Shown here piece by piece: positions 53,235-62,895 of a stretch of 64,000 nucleotides of DNA (the stretch's first letter is position 1; each line of letters starts with the position of its first letter). The notes under the pieces were generated by a model that was not told the origin of the DNA, searched no databases, and was given only the letters and a program-made list of their open reading frames with translations. A program made the position numbers and the translations under genes. Origin of the DNA: Thioclava sp. JE_KL1 (GTDB lineage Bacteria; Pseudomonadota; Alphaproteobacteria; Rhodobacterales; Rhodobacteraceae); contig NZ_WBJS01000002.1 of assembly GCF_009296265.1 (NCBI RefSeq), positions 1 through 64,000 on the forward strand. The letters are read 5' to 3'.

Positions 53235-54211
53235 GCGCTGCCTCCAATGAAGAGGGCCACCATATAGGCCAGGTACGCGGCGGTGAAAGCGATGCCGATG
53301 CCTCGGGTGATCACGCGGTTGCCGAAGATGAACGGGGCCAGCGCGATCGAGGCCGCCGCCATCACCCAAAGGTCGACATGCAGCATCTGGCTCGGCACCG
53401 GAATGTCGCCGAACAGGCCCGCGACGCCGATGATGCAGAGCAGGTTGAAGATGTTCGAGCCGACGACATTGCCGAGCGCGAGGTCCGACCGGCCCTTCAT
53501 CGCCGCGGTGATCGAGGTCGCCAGTTCCGGCAGCGAGGTACCGAGCGCGACCAACGTCAGGCCGATCACCGCATCCGAGACGCCCATCGCGCTTGCGATC
53601 TCGGAGGCCCCGCTGACCAGCCAGCTCGCCCCGAGAGGCAGCCCGATGAGCCCTGCGAGAACATAGAGTCCGATGCGCCAGAGCGGCATTTTCGGATCGA
53701 CGCTTTCGACCTCTTCATCGGCTTCGGTCTCAGGGTCGGAGCCCGCGCCGCGATTGGCGCGATGGGCGCGCGCTTCGCGGATCTGCCGGAACAGGATGAT
53801 GCCAAGCGCGAAGAGCAGAAGCAGCGCCTGCGCCCAGCCGATCGGGCCCATGAAGCAGACGAGGATGAAGAGGATCGTCGCGCCCATCATCAGCACAAAG
53901 CTCTCGCGCGTGTCGTGCAGATCGGTGCGGATCGCGGAGATCATCGCGGGCAGGCCCAGTACCAGAAGGATATTGGCGATATTCGAGCCCACGACATTGC
54001 CGAGCGCCATGCTGGGCGCCTTGTCGAGTACGGCGGCGACCGAGACCATCAGCTCGGGCGCGGAGGTGCCGAAGGCCACCACGGTGAGCCCGACGATCAG
54101 TGCAGGAATGCCAAGGCGCAGCGACATCGCCACTGCGCCTTTCACCAGCAGATCGCCCGCCACGACCAGCAGCACCAGCCCGGCAATGATCTCGCCGAAA
54201 TCCCAGATCAT
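53231..54211 (-). CDS. Calcium/sodium antiporter (CaCA family)
   Basis: A 326-residue membrane antiporter with two inverted halves. The first alpha repeat reads FGTSAPEL ... GNVVGSNIANI and the second LGTSLPEL ... GNVVGSNIFNL. A charged cytoplasmic loop (about 140-170) rich in E and D separates them. It exchanges Ca2+ for Na+ or H+. Four-base overlaps with the genes on both sides show tight coupling. Confidence 0.92.
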   Translation of the reverse strand: MIWDFGEIIAGLVLLVVAGDLLVKGAVAMSLRLGIPALIVGLTVVAFGTSAPELMVSVAAVLDKAPSMALGNVVGSNIANILLVLGLPAMISAIRTDLHDTRESFVLMMGATILFILVCFMGPIGWAQALLLLFALGIILFRQIREARAHRANRGAGSDPETEADEEVESVDPKMPLWRIGLYVLAGLIGLPLGASWLVSGASEIASAMGVSDAVIGLTLVALGTSLPELATSITAAMKGRSDLALGNVVGSNIFNLLCIIGVAGLFGDIPVPSQMLHVDLWVMAAASIALAPFIFGNRVITRGIGIAFTAAYLAYMVALFIGGSA

Positions 54212-54423
54212 TTACGGCGCTCCGTCTTCTTCGCACTCTTACTGTTGGAGGTCGTCTTGCAGGGGCAGGGGCCCCGGCCGATTTTCGGACGCCCGCAGTC
54301 TGGGCAACGCGCCGACAGCTTGCCGGGTCCGCGCGGGCCCTTGAGTTTCGGCATCCGCAGCTTGCCGAACATGGCGAGCACCGCCATGACGACGAGGAAG
54401 AGGGTCATGCCCTTGATGAGCAT
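54208..54423 (-). CDS. Membrane-anchored zinc-ribbon mini-protein
   Basis: A 71-residue protein. One hydrophobic helix (KGMTLFLVVMAVLAMFG) is followed by a short ribbon with CPDCG and CPC cysteines, then a very basic tail. I have seen such short proteins annotated as hypothetical in Rhodobacteraceae. The 4-bp overlap with the antiporter and a 4-bp gap after the sppA-like gene support expression. Function is unknown. Confidence 0.6.
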   Translation of the reverse strand: MLIKGMTLFLVVMAVLAMFGKLRMPKLKGPRGPGKLSARCPDCGRPKIGRGPCPCKTTSNSKSAKKTERRK

Positions 54424-54427
54424 CGGT

Positions 54428-55267
54428 TTACAGCCCGTAGCGCGCCCAGAGCGCGCGTTCCTCGGTCGTGTCGATCAGGGCGCCTGCCGTCGCCGCAGCC
54501 ATCTCGCCGCCGAACTGCGCGCCGAAGCGCCGGAAGATCGAGCGTTTGGGCGCGTAAGGCACGATGCGGGTCTTCTCGCCGTAGATCTCTTTCAGCTTCG
54601 GCACCGCATGGTCGAGCCCGTCGATCAGGCCGGTGTTTTCGGCCAGCGCCTGCCGCCCGGTCCAGATGTCGCCGGTGAAGAGGTCGCGATCTTCGGGCAG
54701 CTTCGCGCCGCGCCGGGACTGCACATGTTCCTTGAACGAGACATGCATGTCTTCGAGGAGCTTGTTGAGCCGCGCGACGTCTTCGTCTTTTTCGGGGCGG
54801 AACGGGTCCATGAAACTTTTAGAGCCGCCTGCCGTGTGGACGCGGCGCTGGATGCCGTGACGGTTGATGAACTCGTCGAGGCCGAACCCTGCCGAGATCA
54901 CCCCGATCGAGCCCACGACCGAGGTCGGGTCGGCCCAGATCTGGTCGGCGGCGCAGGCCAGCCAATAGCCGCCCGACGCCGCGACGTCTTCGACGAAGGC
55001 ATGGACGGGAATGCCTTTTTCATCCGCAAGCCTGCGGATGCGTCCCGCGATCAGCGCCGATTGCACGGGCGATCCGCCGGGCGAATTGATCAGCAGTGCG
55101 ACCGCGGCGGGTTTGCCGCGCGCGAAGGCACGCTCGATGATCGGGGCCATGGCGGCGTCCGACAGACCGGGCGCACCGGGGCGCGACATGCCGATGGCAC
55201 CGTGCAAACGGATAACCGCGACGAAGGGCGATTTCTTGACGAAGGGGAGGCGTTGGATCAGGCTCAT
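54428..55267 (-). CDS. S49-family peptidase, SppA-like
   Basis: A 279-residue serine peptidase that degrades leftover signal peptides or membrane fragments. The serine is in VEDVAASGGYWLACAAD, and the catalytic lysine is probably that in GSKSFMDPF. LLINSPGGSPVQS is the usual substrate-groove motif. It has no obvious signal anchor, unlike E. coli SppA. The start at 55267 is divergent from the formate dehydrogenase operon. Confidence 0.88.
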   Translation of the reverse strand: MSLIQRLPFVKKSPFVAVIRLHGAIGMSRPGAPGLSDAAMAPIIERAFARGKPAAVALLINSPGGSPVQSALIAGRIRRLADEKGIPVHAFVEDVAASGGYWLACAADQIWADPTSVVGSIGVISAGFGLDEFINRHGIQRRVHTAGGSKSFMDPFRPEKDEDVARLNKLLEDMHVSFKEHVQSRRGAKLPEDRDLFTGDIWTGRQALAENTGLIDGLDHAVPKLKEIYGEKTRIVPYAPKRSIFRRFGAQFGGEMAAATAGALIDTTEERALWARYGL

Positions 55268-55405
55268 GTGAGGGATGTAGAGGCTCACCCCTGCCCGCGC
55301 AAGCACGGCGATGACGGTTCCTGTCCGCGCCTGTTCGCGATTGAACCAGTCGTGACTTGCTGGCCGGGGCATGCTCGCCCCATCATCGGGGCCGGGAGGA
55401 TGGAT

Positions 55406-55858
55406 ATGACCGAAGACGACAGGCTCGCCGCGATTCTGGCGGATCATGCGGGGCGCGAAGGTGCGCTGCTGCCCATTCTTCATGATGTGCAGGCCGCTTA
55501 CGGCTGCGTGCCCGCCGATTGCTACCAGCCGATTGCCGATGCGCTGCGGCTGAGCCGGGCGGAGGTGGCGGGCGTCGTCTCCTTTTATCACGACTTCCGC
55601 GATGCGCCCGCGGGCAAGCATGTGATCAAGCTGTGCCGCGCCGAGGCCTGCCAGTCGATGGGCGGGACGGAGATGATCGCGCGGCTGGAGCATGCGCTGG
55701 GCATGAAAGTCGGGGAAACGAAGGGCGACGTCACCCTTGAGGCGGTCTATTGCCTCGGGCTCTGCGCCTGTGCGCCTGCCGCGATGGTGGGCGATCAGCT
55801 GGTCGGTCGTGCAAGTGCCGAACGGATCGAGGCTCTGGTCGCGGAGGTCTCGGCATGA
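55406..55858 (+). CDS. fdsG: NAD-dependent formate dehydrogenase, gamma subunit
   Basis: A 150-residue NuoE-like subunit with a 2Fe-2S cluster bound by CRAEACQ and, further on, CLGLCAC. It passes electrons between FdsA and the NAD site of FdsB. GGGAGGA lies 5 bases before ATG 55406; an ATG two codons earlier is possible. It is first of five genes joined by ATGA overlaps. Confidence 0.92.
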   Translation: MTEDDRLAAILADHAGREGALLPILHDVQAAYGCVPADCYQPIADALRLSRAEVAGVVSFYHDFRDAPAGKHVIKLCRAEACQSMGGTEMIARLEHALGMKVGETKGDVTLEAVYCLGLCACAPAAMVGDQLVGRASAERIEALVAEVSA

Positions 55859-57378
55859 AGATCTGGGTTCCCTGCGATGCCGCTGCCGTAGCCTGTGGGG
55901 CCGATGAGGTCGCTGCCGCAATTGCGTCGGCGGCTGGCCTGCGCGGCGAGACGATTGAGATCATCCGCAACGGCACGCGCGGGATGATCTGGCTGGAGCC
56001 TCTGGTCGAGATCGAGCGCGACGGTGTGCGCCACGGCTTCGGCCCGATGACGCCCGATGACGTGCCCGCGCTGTTCGAGGACGGCGAACACCCGAAGGCA
56101 CTGGGCCCGGTCGAGGAAATCCCCTTCTTCGCGCAACAGACCCGCCTGACCTTCGCGCGTTGCGGGCGCACCGATCCGCTTTCGCTGGCTGATTACGAGG
56201 CGGATGAGGGCTGGCAGGGTCTCAAACGCGCGCTGGAACTGGGCGGCGCGCAGACCATCGAAGAGGTCACGACCTCCGGTCTGCGTGGTCGTGGCGGTGC
56301 GGGCTTCCCGACGGGTATCAAGTGGAAGACCGTCGCCGGAGCCGAGGCGCCGCAAAAATACATCGTCTGCAATGCGGATGAGGGCGATAGCGGCTCTTTC
56401 GCGGACCGGATGCTGATGGAGGGCGATCCCTACTGTCTGATCGAGGGTATGGCGATCGCCGGGCTCGCAGTCGGTGCGACCAAGGGCTTCATCTATGTGC
56501 GCTCGGAATATCCGCACGCGATCCGTACGTTGAATGCGGCGATCAAGGCGGCGCGCGCTGCGGGGATCATCGGCGACAGCCTGATGGGGCAGGGACCGGC
56601 CTTCGATCTGGAGGTTCGCGTCGGCGCGGGCGCCTATATCTGCGGCGAGGAAACGTCGCTTCTCAATTCGCTCGAAGGCAAGCGCGGCATGGTCCGCGCC
56701 AAGCCGCCGCTGCCCGCACTGGAAGGCGCGTTCGGCAGGCCGACCGTGGTCAATAACGTGCTTTCGCTGGCCGCCGTGCCGTGGATTCTGATCCACGGTG
56801 GCGCAGCCTATGCCGAGTTCGGGCTGGGCCGCTCGCGCGGGACGATCCCGATCCAGATCGCGGGCAATGTCAAACATGGCGGGCTGTTCGAGACCGGCTT
56901 CGGGATGTCGCTTGGCACGCTGGTCAATGAGATCGGCGGCGGCACGGCGTCGGGGCGTCCGTTCAAGGCGGTACAGGTCGGCGGGCCGCTGGGCGCCTAT
57001 CACGGGCCCGACGATTTCGATCTGCCGGTCTGCTACGAGGCCTTCGCCGATCAAGGCGGGCTGGTGGGTCATGCCGGCTTCGTGGTGCATGACGACAGCG
57101 CCGACATGCTCGCGCTCGCCCGCTACGCGATGGAGTTCTGCGCCATCGAGAGCTGCGGGAAATGCACGCCCTGCCGGATCGGCGCGGTGCGCGGCATCGA
57201 GACGCTCGACCGCGTGGCGGCGGGCGACCCGGCGGCGATCGAGCTGCTGCATGAGCTATGCGAAGTGATGGAGAAGGGCTCGCTCTGCGCGATGGGGGGC
57301 TTCACGCCCTACCCGGTGCGCTCGGCGATCCGGCTTTTCCCGCAAGAATTCTCGCTCTCACAGGAGGCTGCGGAATGA
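55855..57378 (+). CDS. fdsB: NAD-dependent formate dehydrogenase, beta subunit
   Basis: A 507-residue NuoF-like flavoprotein that reduces NAD+. The N-terminal 100 residues form a thioredoxin-like domain. The FMN/NADH region contains GLRGRGGAGFPTG, NADEGDSG and GAGAYICGEETSLLNSLEG. The 4Fe-4S cluster motif ESCGKCTPCR follows near residue 430. Its ATG overlaps the fdsG stop. Confidence 0.94.
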   Translation: MKIWVPCDAAAVACGADEVAAAIASAAGLRGETIEIIRNGTRGMIWLEPLVEIERDGVRHGFGPMTPDDVPALFEDGEHPKALGPVEEIPFFAQQTRLTFARCGRTDPLSLADYEADEGWQGLKRALELGGAQTIEEVTTSGLRGRGGAGFPTGIKWKTVAGAEAPQKYIVCNADEGDSGSFADRMLMEGDPYCLIEGMAIAGLAVGATKGFIYVRSEYPHAIRTLNAAIKAARAAGIIGDSLMGQGPAFDLEVRVGAGAYICGEETSLLNSLEGKRGMVRAKPPLPALEGAFGRPTVVNNVLSLAAVPWILIHGGAAYAEFGLGRSRGTIPIQIAGNVKHGGLFETGFGMSLGTLVNEIGGGTASGRPFKAVQVGGPLGAYHGPDDFDLPVCYEAFADQGGLVGHAGFVVHDDSADMLALARYAMEFCAIESCGKCTPCRIGAVRGIETLDRVAAGDPAAIELLHELCEVMEKGSLCAMGGFTPYPVRSAIRLFPQEFSLSQEAAE

Positions 57379-60260
57379 AGGATTTCATCATCCCCGACGG
57401 AGTGCACGGGCCGAAACTCTCCGATATGGGCACGCCTGCGAAATCGGGCCCGCCTGTGACGCTGGTGATCGACGGCATGGATGTGAGCGTGCCTGAGGGC
57501 ACCTCCGTGATGCGCGCCGCCGCCGAGGCCGGGATCACCGTGCCGAAACTGTGTGCGACCGATATGCTGGAAGCTTACGGCTCGTGCCGGCTCTGTGTGG
57601 TCGAGATCGAAGGGATGCGCGGCACGCCCGCGTCCTGCACGACGCCCGTGCGCGAGGGCATGGTCGTGAAGACCCAGACCGATCAGCTTGCGCGGCTGCG
57701 GCGCGGCGTGATGGAACTCTATATCTCCGATCACCCGCTGGACTGTCTGACCTGCGCGGCGAATGGCGATTGCGAATTGCAGGATATGGCGGGGGCCGTT
57801 GGCTTGCGCGACGTGCGCTATGCGCCGGGCGAGAACCATGTCGAGACGCGCGCGGCGGAGGGGGCCAATCCGCTCTATATCCCGCGCGACGATTCCAATC
57901 CGTATTTCTTCTACGACCCGTCGAAATGCATCGTCTGCATGCGCTGCGTGCGCGCCTGCGAAGAGGTGCAGGGCACTTTCGCGCTGACCGTGGACGGGCG
58001 CGGCTTCGACGCCCGCATCTCGACCGGGACGGAGGATTTCCTGAACTCCGATTGCGTCAGCTGCGGCGCCTGCGTCCAGGCCTGCCCGACTGCGACCCTG
58101 CAGGAAAAGACCGTCGACGAGATCGGCGTGCCGGAGCGTTCGGTGGTCACCACCTGCGCCTATTGCGGCGTGGGTTGTTCGTTTGAAGCCCAGATGCGCG
58201 GCGACCAACTGGTGCGCATGGTCCCGTGGAAAGAGGGCAAGGCGAACCGCGGCCATAGCTGTGTGAAAGGCCGCTTCGCCTGGGGCTATGCCAACCACGG
58301 CGACCGCATCCTGAACCCGATGATCCGCGACAGCATCACCGATGCGTGGCGCGAAGTGTCTTGGGAAGAGGCGCTGGAGTTTGCCGCGAACGGCATCAAG
58401 CGCGCACAGGCCAAACACGGCAAGGATTCCGTCGGTGTCATCACCTCCTCGCGCTGCACCAATGAGGAAACCTTCCTCGTGCAGAAACTCGCCCGCGCCG
58501 TGATGGGGACGAACAACACCGATACCTGCGCGCGGGTCTGCCATTCGCCCACCGGCTACGGGCTGAAGCAGACCTTCGGGACCTCTGCGGGCACGCAGGA
58601 TTTCGACAGCGTCGAGCAGGTGGATTGCGCCGTGGTGATCGGGGCCAACCCAACCGACGGCCACCCGGTCTTCGGCTCGCGTCTTCGCAAGCGGCTGCGG
58701 CAGGGGGCGAAGCTGATCGTGGTCGACCCGCGCCGGATCGACCTGCTGGAAACCCCGCATATGGGCGAGGGGCATCACCTGCCGCTGCGTCCGGGCACCA
58801 ATGTCGCGGTGCTGACCGCGATGGCCCATGTGATCGTGACGGAAGGGCTGTTCGACGAGGCCTTCATCCGCGAGCGCTGCGATTGGGACGAATGGACGGA
58901 CTATGCCGAATTCGCCGCCGATCCGGCCCACTCGCCGGAAGCCGTCGAAGAGCTGACCGGCGTTCCGGCCGAAGCGCTGCGCCAAGCCGCGCGCACCTAT
59001 GCGGCGGCGCCCAACGGGGCGATTTATTACGGGCTGGGCGTGACTGAGCATAGCCAAGGCTCGACCACCGTGATCGCGATCGCCAACCTCGCGATGATGA
59101 CCGGCAATATCGGGCGGCCCGGTGTGGGCGTGAACCCGCTGCGCGGGCAGAACAACGTGCAGGGCTCCTGTGACATGGGGTCATTCCCGCATGAACTGCC
59201 GGGTTATCGCCATGTCTCGGACGATACCGCGCGCCACGGGTTCGAGGTGGAATGGGGTGTCACGCTCGATCCCGAGCCAGGGCTGCGCATCCCCAACATG
59301 CTCGACGCCGCCGTCGCGGGGGATTTCAAGGCGATCTACATTCAGGGCGAAGACATCCTGCAATCCGATCCCGATACCCATCACGTGGCCGCGGGCCTCG
59401 CGGCGATGGACTGCGTAATCGTGCATGATCTCTTCCTGAACGAGACCGCGCGCTACGCCCATGTCTTCCTGCCGGGCTCGACCTTCCTCGAGAAGGATGG
59501 GACCTTCACCAATGCCGAGCGCCGCATCAATCCGGTGCGCAAGGTCATGGCACCGAAGGCGGGGCTGGCCGATTGGGAGGCGACGCAGGCGCTGTCCAAT
59601 GCGCTGGGCGCAGGGTGGAGCTATACCCACCCCTCCGAGATCATGGACGAGATCGCGCGTACGACACCCGCCTTTGCAGGCGTCACCTATGATTTGATCG
59701 ATCGCGTGGGGTCGGTGCAGTGGCCCTGCAACGATGCGCACCCGCAAGGCTCGCCGGTGATGCATGAGGACGGCTTCGTGCGCGGCGCGGGGCGGTTCAT
59801 CCGCACGGCCTATGTCGCGACCGAGGAGCGCACCGGACCGCGCTTCCCGCTGCTGCTGACGACGGGGCGGATCCTCAGCCAGTATAACGTGGGCGCGCAG
59901 ACGCGTCGGACCGAGAACTCCGTCTGGCATGCCGAGGACCGGCTGGAAATCCACCCGCATGACGCCGAGACCCGCGGCATCCGCGACGGTGATTGGGTGC
60001 GTCTGGCGAGCCGCGCGGGCGAGACGTCCCTGCGCGCGACGATCACCGATCGGGTCTCGCCCGGCGTCGTCTACACGACCTTCCACCACCCCGATACGCA
60101 GGCGAACGTCGTGACCACCGACAATTCCGACTGGGCGACGAACTGCCCGGAATACAAGGTGACGGCGGTGCAGGTGGGGCTGTCGAACGGGCCCTCGGAC
60201 TGGCAGGAGCTTTATACGGCACAGACCAAGCTGACTCGCCGCGTCGAGGCTGCTGAATGA
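57375..60260 (+). CDS. fdsA: NAD-dependent formate dehydrogenase, alpha (molybdenum) subunit
   Basis: A 961-residue catalytic subunit that oxidises formate to CO2. The N-terminal 2Fe-2S domain has C60, C71, C74 and C88. More clusters are bound by CLTCAANGDC, CIVCMRCVRAC and CVSCGACVQACP, then CAYCGVGC. The molybdenum ligand is a cysteine, C389 in ARVCHSPTGYG, rather than selenocysteine. The C-terminus holds the cofactor-binding cap. It needs the molybdopterin made with MoaD/MoaE and the sulfur carrier FdhD. Confidence 0.96.
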   Translation: MKDFIIPDGVHGPKLSDMGTPAKSGPPVTLVIDGMDVSVPEGTSVMRAAAEAGITVPKLCATDMLEAYGSCRLCVVEIEGMRGTPASCTTPVREGMVVKTQTDQLARLRRGVMELYISDHPLDCLTCAANGDCELQDMAGAVGLRDVRYAPGENHVETRAAEGANPLYIPRDDSNPYFFYDPSKCIVCMRCVRACEEVQGTFALTVDGRGFDARISTGTEDFLNSDCVSCGACVQACPTATLQEKTVDEIGVPERSVVTTCAYCGVGCSFEAQMRGDQLVRMVPWKEGKANRGHSCVKGRFAWGYANHGDRILNPMIRDSITDAWREVSWEEALEFAANGIKRAQAKHGKDSVGVITSSRCTNEETFLVQKLARAVMGTNNTDTCARVCHSPTGYGLKQTFGTSAGTQDFDSVEQVDCAVVIGANPTDGHPVFGSRLRKRLRQGAKLIVVDPRRIDLLETPHMGEGHHLPLRPGTNVAVLTAMAHVIVTEGLFDEAFIRERCDWDEWTDYAEFAADPAHSPEAVEELTGVPAEALRQAARTYAAAPNGAIYYGLGVTEHSQGSTTVIAIANLAMMTGNIGRPGVGVNPLRGQNNVQGSCDMGSFPHELPGYRHVSDDTARHGFEVEWGVTLDPEPGLRIPNMLDAAVAGDFKAIYIQGEDILQSDPDTHHVAAGLAAMDCVIVHDLFLNETARYAHVFLPGSTFLEKDGTFTNAERRINPVRKVMAPKAGLADWEATQALSNALGAGWSYTHPSEIMDEIARTTPAFAGVTYDLIDRVGSVQWPCNDAHPQGSPVMHEDGFVRGAGRFIRTAYVATEERTGPRFPLLLTTGRILSQYNVGAQTRRTENSVWHAEDRLEIHPHDAETRGIRDGDWVRLASRAGETSLRATITDRVSPGVVYTTFHHPDTQANVVTTDNSDWATNCPEYKVTAVQVGLSNGPSDWQELYTAQTKLTRRVEAAE

Positions 60261-61027
60261 CGGCAACCGATTGGGAAATGCCCAGCGGCGCGGTGCAGCG
60301 GCTGGCCGAGGAAGTGCCGGTGGCGCTGTCTTTCGACGGAGTGACGCAGGCGGTGATGATGGCCAGTCCCGCCGATCTGGAGGATTTCGCACTGGGCTTC
60401 GCGCTGTCCGAAGGGCTGATCGCGGACGCGTCCGAGATTACCCGGCAGGAGCTGGAAGTGACCGAGGCCGGGATCGAGGCGCGCAACTGGCTGGCAGCAC
60501 CCGCGGGCGCACGCTTTGCCGAACGCCGCCGCGCCACGATGGGCCCGGTGGGTTGCGGGCTGTGTGGCATCGAGCAGTTGGAAGAGGCGCGGCGCAAGCT
60601 GTCCCCGGTGCGTCCGCCGCGTTTCACGATGACGCCCGAGCAGGCCACTGAGGCGCTCGAAACCCTGCGCGACCACCAGCCGCTGCAGGACGAAACCCGC
60701 GCCGCCCATGCGTCGAGCTTCTGGCAGCCGGGCAAGGGGATCGTGCTGACGCGCGAGGATGTCGGGCGGCACAACGCGCTCGACAAGCTGATCGGGGCGC
60801 TGATCCGGGGCGGGATAGACCCGGCGAGCGGCGCGCTCGTAATGACCTCGCGGCTCTCGGTCGATCTGATCCAGAAGGTCGTGATGCTACGTATCTCGGT
60901 GATCGTCGGCCCGTCCGCCCCGACCGCGCTTGCGGTGAGCGAGGCACGGGACGCGGGCCTTACCGTTATCGCGCGCGCAGGCCGGGGCCTCGCGCTTTAC
61001 ACCGCGCCGCAGGAGGCCACCGCATGA
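60257..61027 (+). CDS. fdhD: Formate dehydrogenase accessory sulfurtransferase FdhD (FdsC)
   Basis: A 256-residue sulfur carrier that adds the terminal sulfido ligand to the molybdenum cofactor before insertion into FdsA. The functional C-x-x-C loop is GCGLCGIE (C100, C103). It lies between fdsA and fdsD, as in Rhodobacter capsulatus where it is called fdsC, and overlaps both by 4 bp. Confidence 0.92.
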   Translation: MTATDWEMPSGAVQRLAEEVPVALSFDGVTQAVMMASPADLEDFALGFALSEGLIADASEITRQELEVTEAGIEARNWLAAPAGARFAERRRATMGPVGCGLCGIEQLEEARRKLSPVRPPRFTMTPEQATEALETLRDHQPLQDETRAAHASSFWQPGKGIVLTREDVGRHNALDKLIGALIRGGIDPASGALVMTSRLSVDLIQKVVMLRISVIVGPSAPTALAVSEARDAGLTVIARAGRGLALYTAPQEATA

Positions 61028-61236
61028 AGCCTGAGAAACTCGCCGGGATGGCCAATCAGATCGCACAGTTCTTCGAGAGCCAGCCCGGCGATCAGGCGCA
61101 TGCCGTGGCCGATCACATCAATGCCAACTGGGCGCCCACGATGCGCGACACGTTCCTCGCGGCGGCCGACAAGCTGGACCTGCACCCGCTGGTGAAAGCG
61201 GCCCTGCCGCAAATCCGCGCCCCTCAGCGAGGCTGA
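61024..61236 (+). CDS. fdsD: Formate dehydrogenase delta subunit
   Basis: A 70-residue small subunit typical of the fds operon; it stabilises the complex and aids cofactor insertion. The sequence KLAGMANQIAQFFESQPGDQ and NANWAPTMRD is characteristic. It ends the operon and overlaps the end of the convergent glycosyltransferase gene by 13 bp. Confidence 0.9.
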   Translation: MKPEKLAGMANQIAQFFESQPGDQAHAVADHINANWAPTMRDTFLAAADKLDLHPLVKAALPQIRAPQRG

Positions 61237-62699
61237 TCGCCGGGCTTCACGACCGGCGCGAAGGAGAGGGTGAAGTTTTTCCCGTCTGCGAAGGGGTAGG
61301 GCGCCGCGAGCTGCTGCACCTCTCCGGTCGTCCAGTCGGGATGATCCGGATAAGTCGCGCGCAGAAGGCCCGCGCCGGTTGCCGCATTCGTGCCGTCCCA
61401 GATCACGAAGGCCGGGCCGTCGGGCAGAGGTTTCGTAAAGTCCGAACTGGCATTCAGAACCGTCATCCGGGGCGCGCGATAGAGGATATTCGCGCCTTCC
61501 CATTGCGGCGCGATCAGGGTCGCATCCGCGCCAACGGCGGCCACCAGCTGCGGCACCAACGTCTCGAAAGGGGCGGCATTGCGGCTCTTGCCCTGGAAGA
61601 AATGGATCGGCAGCGCGATCATCACCAGCACGAGCAGCACCGCGTAGACCTGCTGCAGCCGCCGCAGCCCGGTCGCGCTGAGCCGGGGCAGAAGCCAAAG
61701 GCCAACCGCGGGGCCTGCGAGGAACAGCAGCGGTTGCAGCCAGCGATCCTTGATCTGCCCCGCCCCGACCGCAAGCGCGCCGATCAGCAGTAGCACGAGG
61801 CCGATCACCATCACCCACAGCATCAGCCGCAGCAGCGGTTGCGGCGCTTCGGGTTTTCTCTCCCGGTAGCGCCAGTAGAGCAGCCCGCCGACCAGCAGCG
61901 GCAAAGCGAGGAAATTCAGAACACCCTGACCGGTTGCAAGAACCGGACCGACAAGTCGCGCGCCCAGTGAGACGTCTTCGGCGGCGTCGAATTTCTTTGC
62001 CGAGGCGAAGGCGATCTCGGGATGGTTCAGGATCCAGACATAGGGCGGCAGCGCGATTGCGGCGGCGATCAGCAGCGACAGAAACAGGCGGCGATCACGG
62101 AAGGACGCGCGGAACTCGGGAAAACCGATCAGCGCAAAGGTCGTCGAGATCGGTAGCAGCACGAAGTTGTATTTCGACAGCAGCCCCACGCCCAGCACCA
62201 GTCCGAGCGTCACGAAGCCCGCGAGGCTGGGGCGGCGCGCGATCCACCAGATCGTCGCGAAGCATAACGCCGCCGAAAAGGTCGCAAGCACCGAATGGGT
62301 CAGGGCGCGCTGGCTCTCCCATGCGATCTGCGGCAGCAGCATGAGGCCCAGCGTCGCGACCCATGCCCGCCGCGGATCGAGCCGCGTGCGCATCAGCCCG
62401 TAGCAGGTCAGGACGGTGCCGCAGAGCAGGGTGTTTTTCAAAAGCGCGAGGCCGAACATCGTCTGCCCGGTCACCATGAAGACCAGATGTTGCAGCCATG
62501 CGAAGAGCGGCAGTTGCGGGCCGTAGCCCCACGCGAAGCTGCGCGCATCGAAGATCATCTGCGCATCGTCGAGCCCGAGCGCGCCGCCCAAGGCGGTGCG
62601 GTAGAGGGTCTGGAGGACGAAATAGGCGACGATGCTCAGGGGCCAGATCGCATCGGGAAGGGCGCGGCCTGCGGCTCGGGGCATCGGGTCGGCGCTCAT
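61224..62699 (-). CDS. GT39-like membrane glycosyltransferase
   Basis: A 491-residue inner-membrane protein of the ArnT/PMT superfamily, which uses lipid-linked sugars. The first periplasmic loop contains GLDDAQMIFDARSFAWGYGPQ, giving the acidic D-D type motif followed by QPPLF-like LPLFAWLQ. About ten hydrophobic helices follow, then a soluble C-terminal domain. ATG 62699 is chosen; an in-frame start 54 bases earlier exists. Acceptor is unknown. Confidence 0.8.
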   Translation of the reverse strand: MSADPMPRAAGRALPDAIWPLSIVAYFVLQTLYRTALGGALGLDDAQMIFDARSFAWGYGPQLPLFAWLQHLVFMVTGQTMFGLALLKNTLLCGTVLTCYGLMRTRLDPRRAWVATLGLMLLPQIAWESQRALTHSVLATFSAALCFATIWWIARRPSLAGFVTLGLVLGVGLLSKYNFVLLPISTTFALIGFPEFRASFRDRRLFLSLLIAAAIALPPYVWILNHPEIAFASAKKFDAAEDVSLGARLVGPVLATGQGVLNFLALPLLVGGLLYWRYRERKPEAPQPLLRLMLWVMVIGLVLLLIGALAVGAGQIKDRWLQPLLFLAGPAVGLWLLPRLSATGLRRLQQVYAVLLVLVMIALPIHFFQGKSRNAAPFETLVPQLVAAVGADATLIAPQWEGANILYRAPRMTVLNASSDFTKPLPDGPAFVIWDGTNAATGAGLLRATYPDHPDWTTGEVQQLAAPYPFADGKNFTLSFAPVVKPGDQPR

Positions 62700-62895
62700 G
62701 CGGGCGTGCCTGTGGGGACGCGCATCACGGGAAGGGTCTGGAGCATGGCGCACCTATTGGCTGGCAGGATTGCCGCGCGGGGCGGACAGAGAGGGCGATA
62801 CCACTTTCGACAGGCGGGCCAAAGCGCGAGATGTCCGAGTTTCGCCGGGCGTGGCCGCGACGCCGCGCCCTCGGTGAGCGCGGCTGTGCGACGGC

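Noticed and set aside
61024-61236. fdsD as a spurious short ORF
   Set aside because: Its sequence matches the small delta subunit and it starts with an ATGA overlap exactly at the expected place after fdhD.
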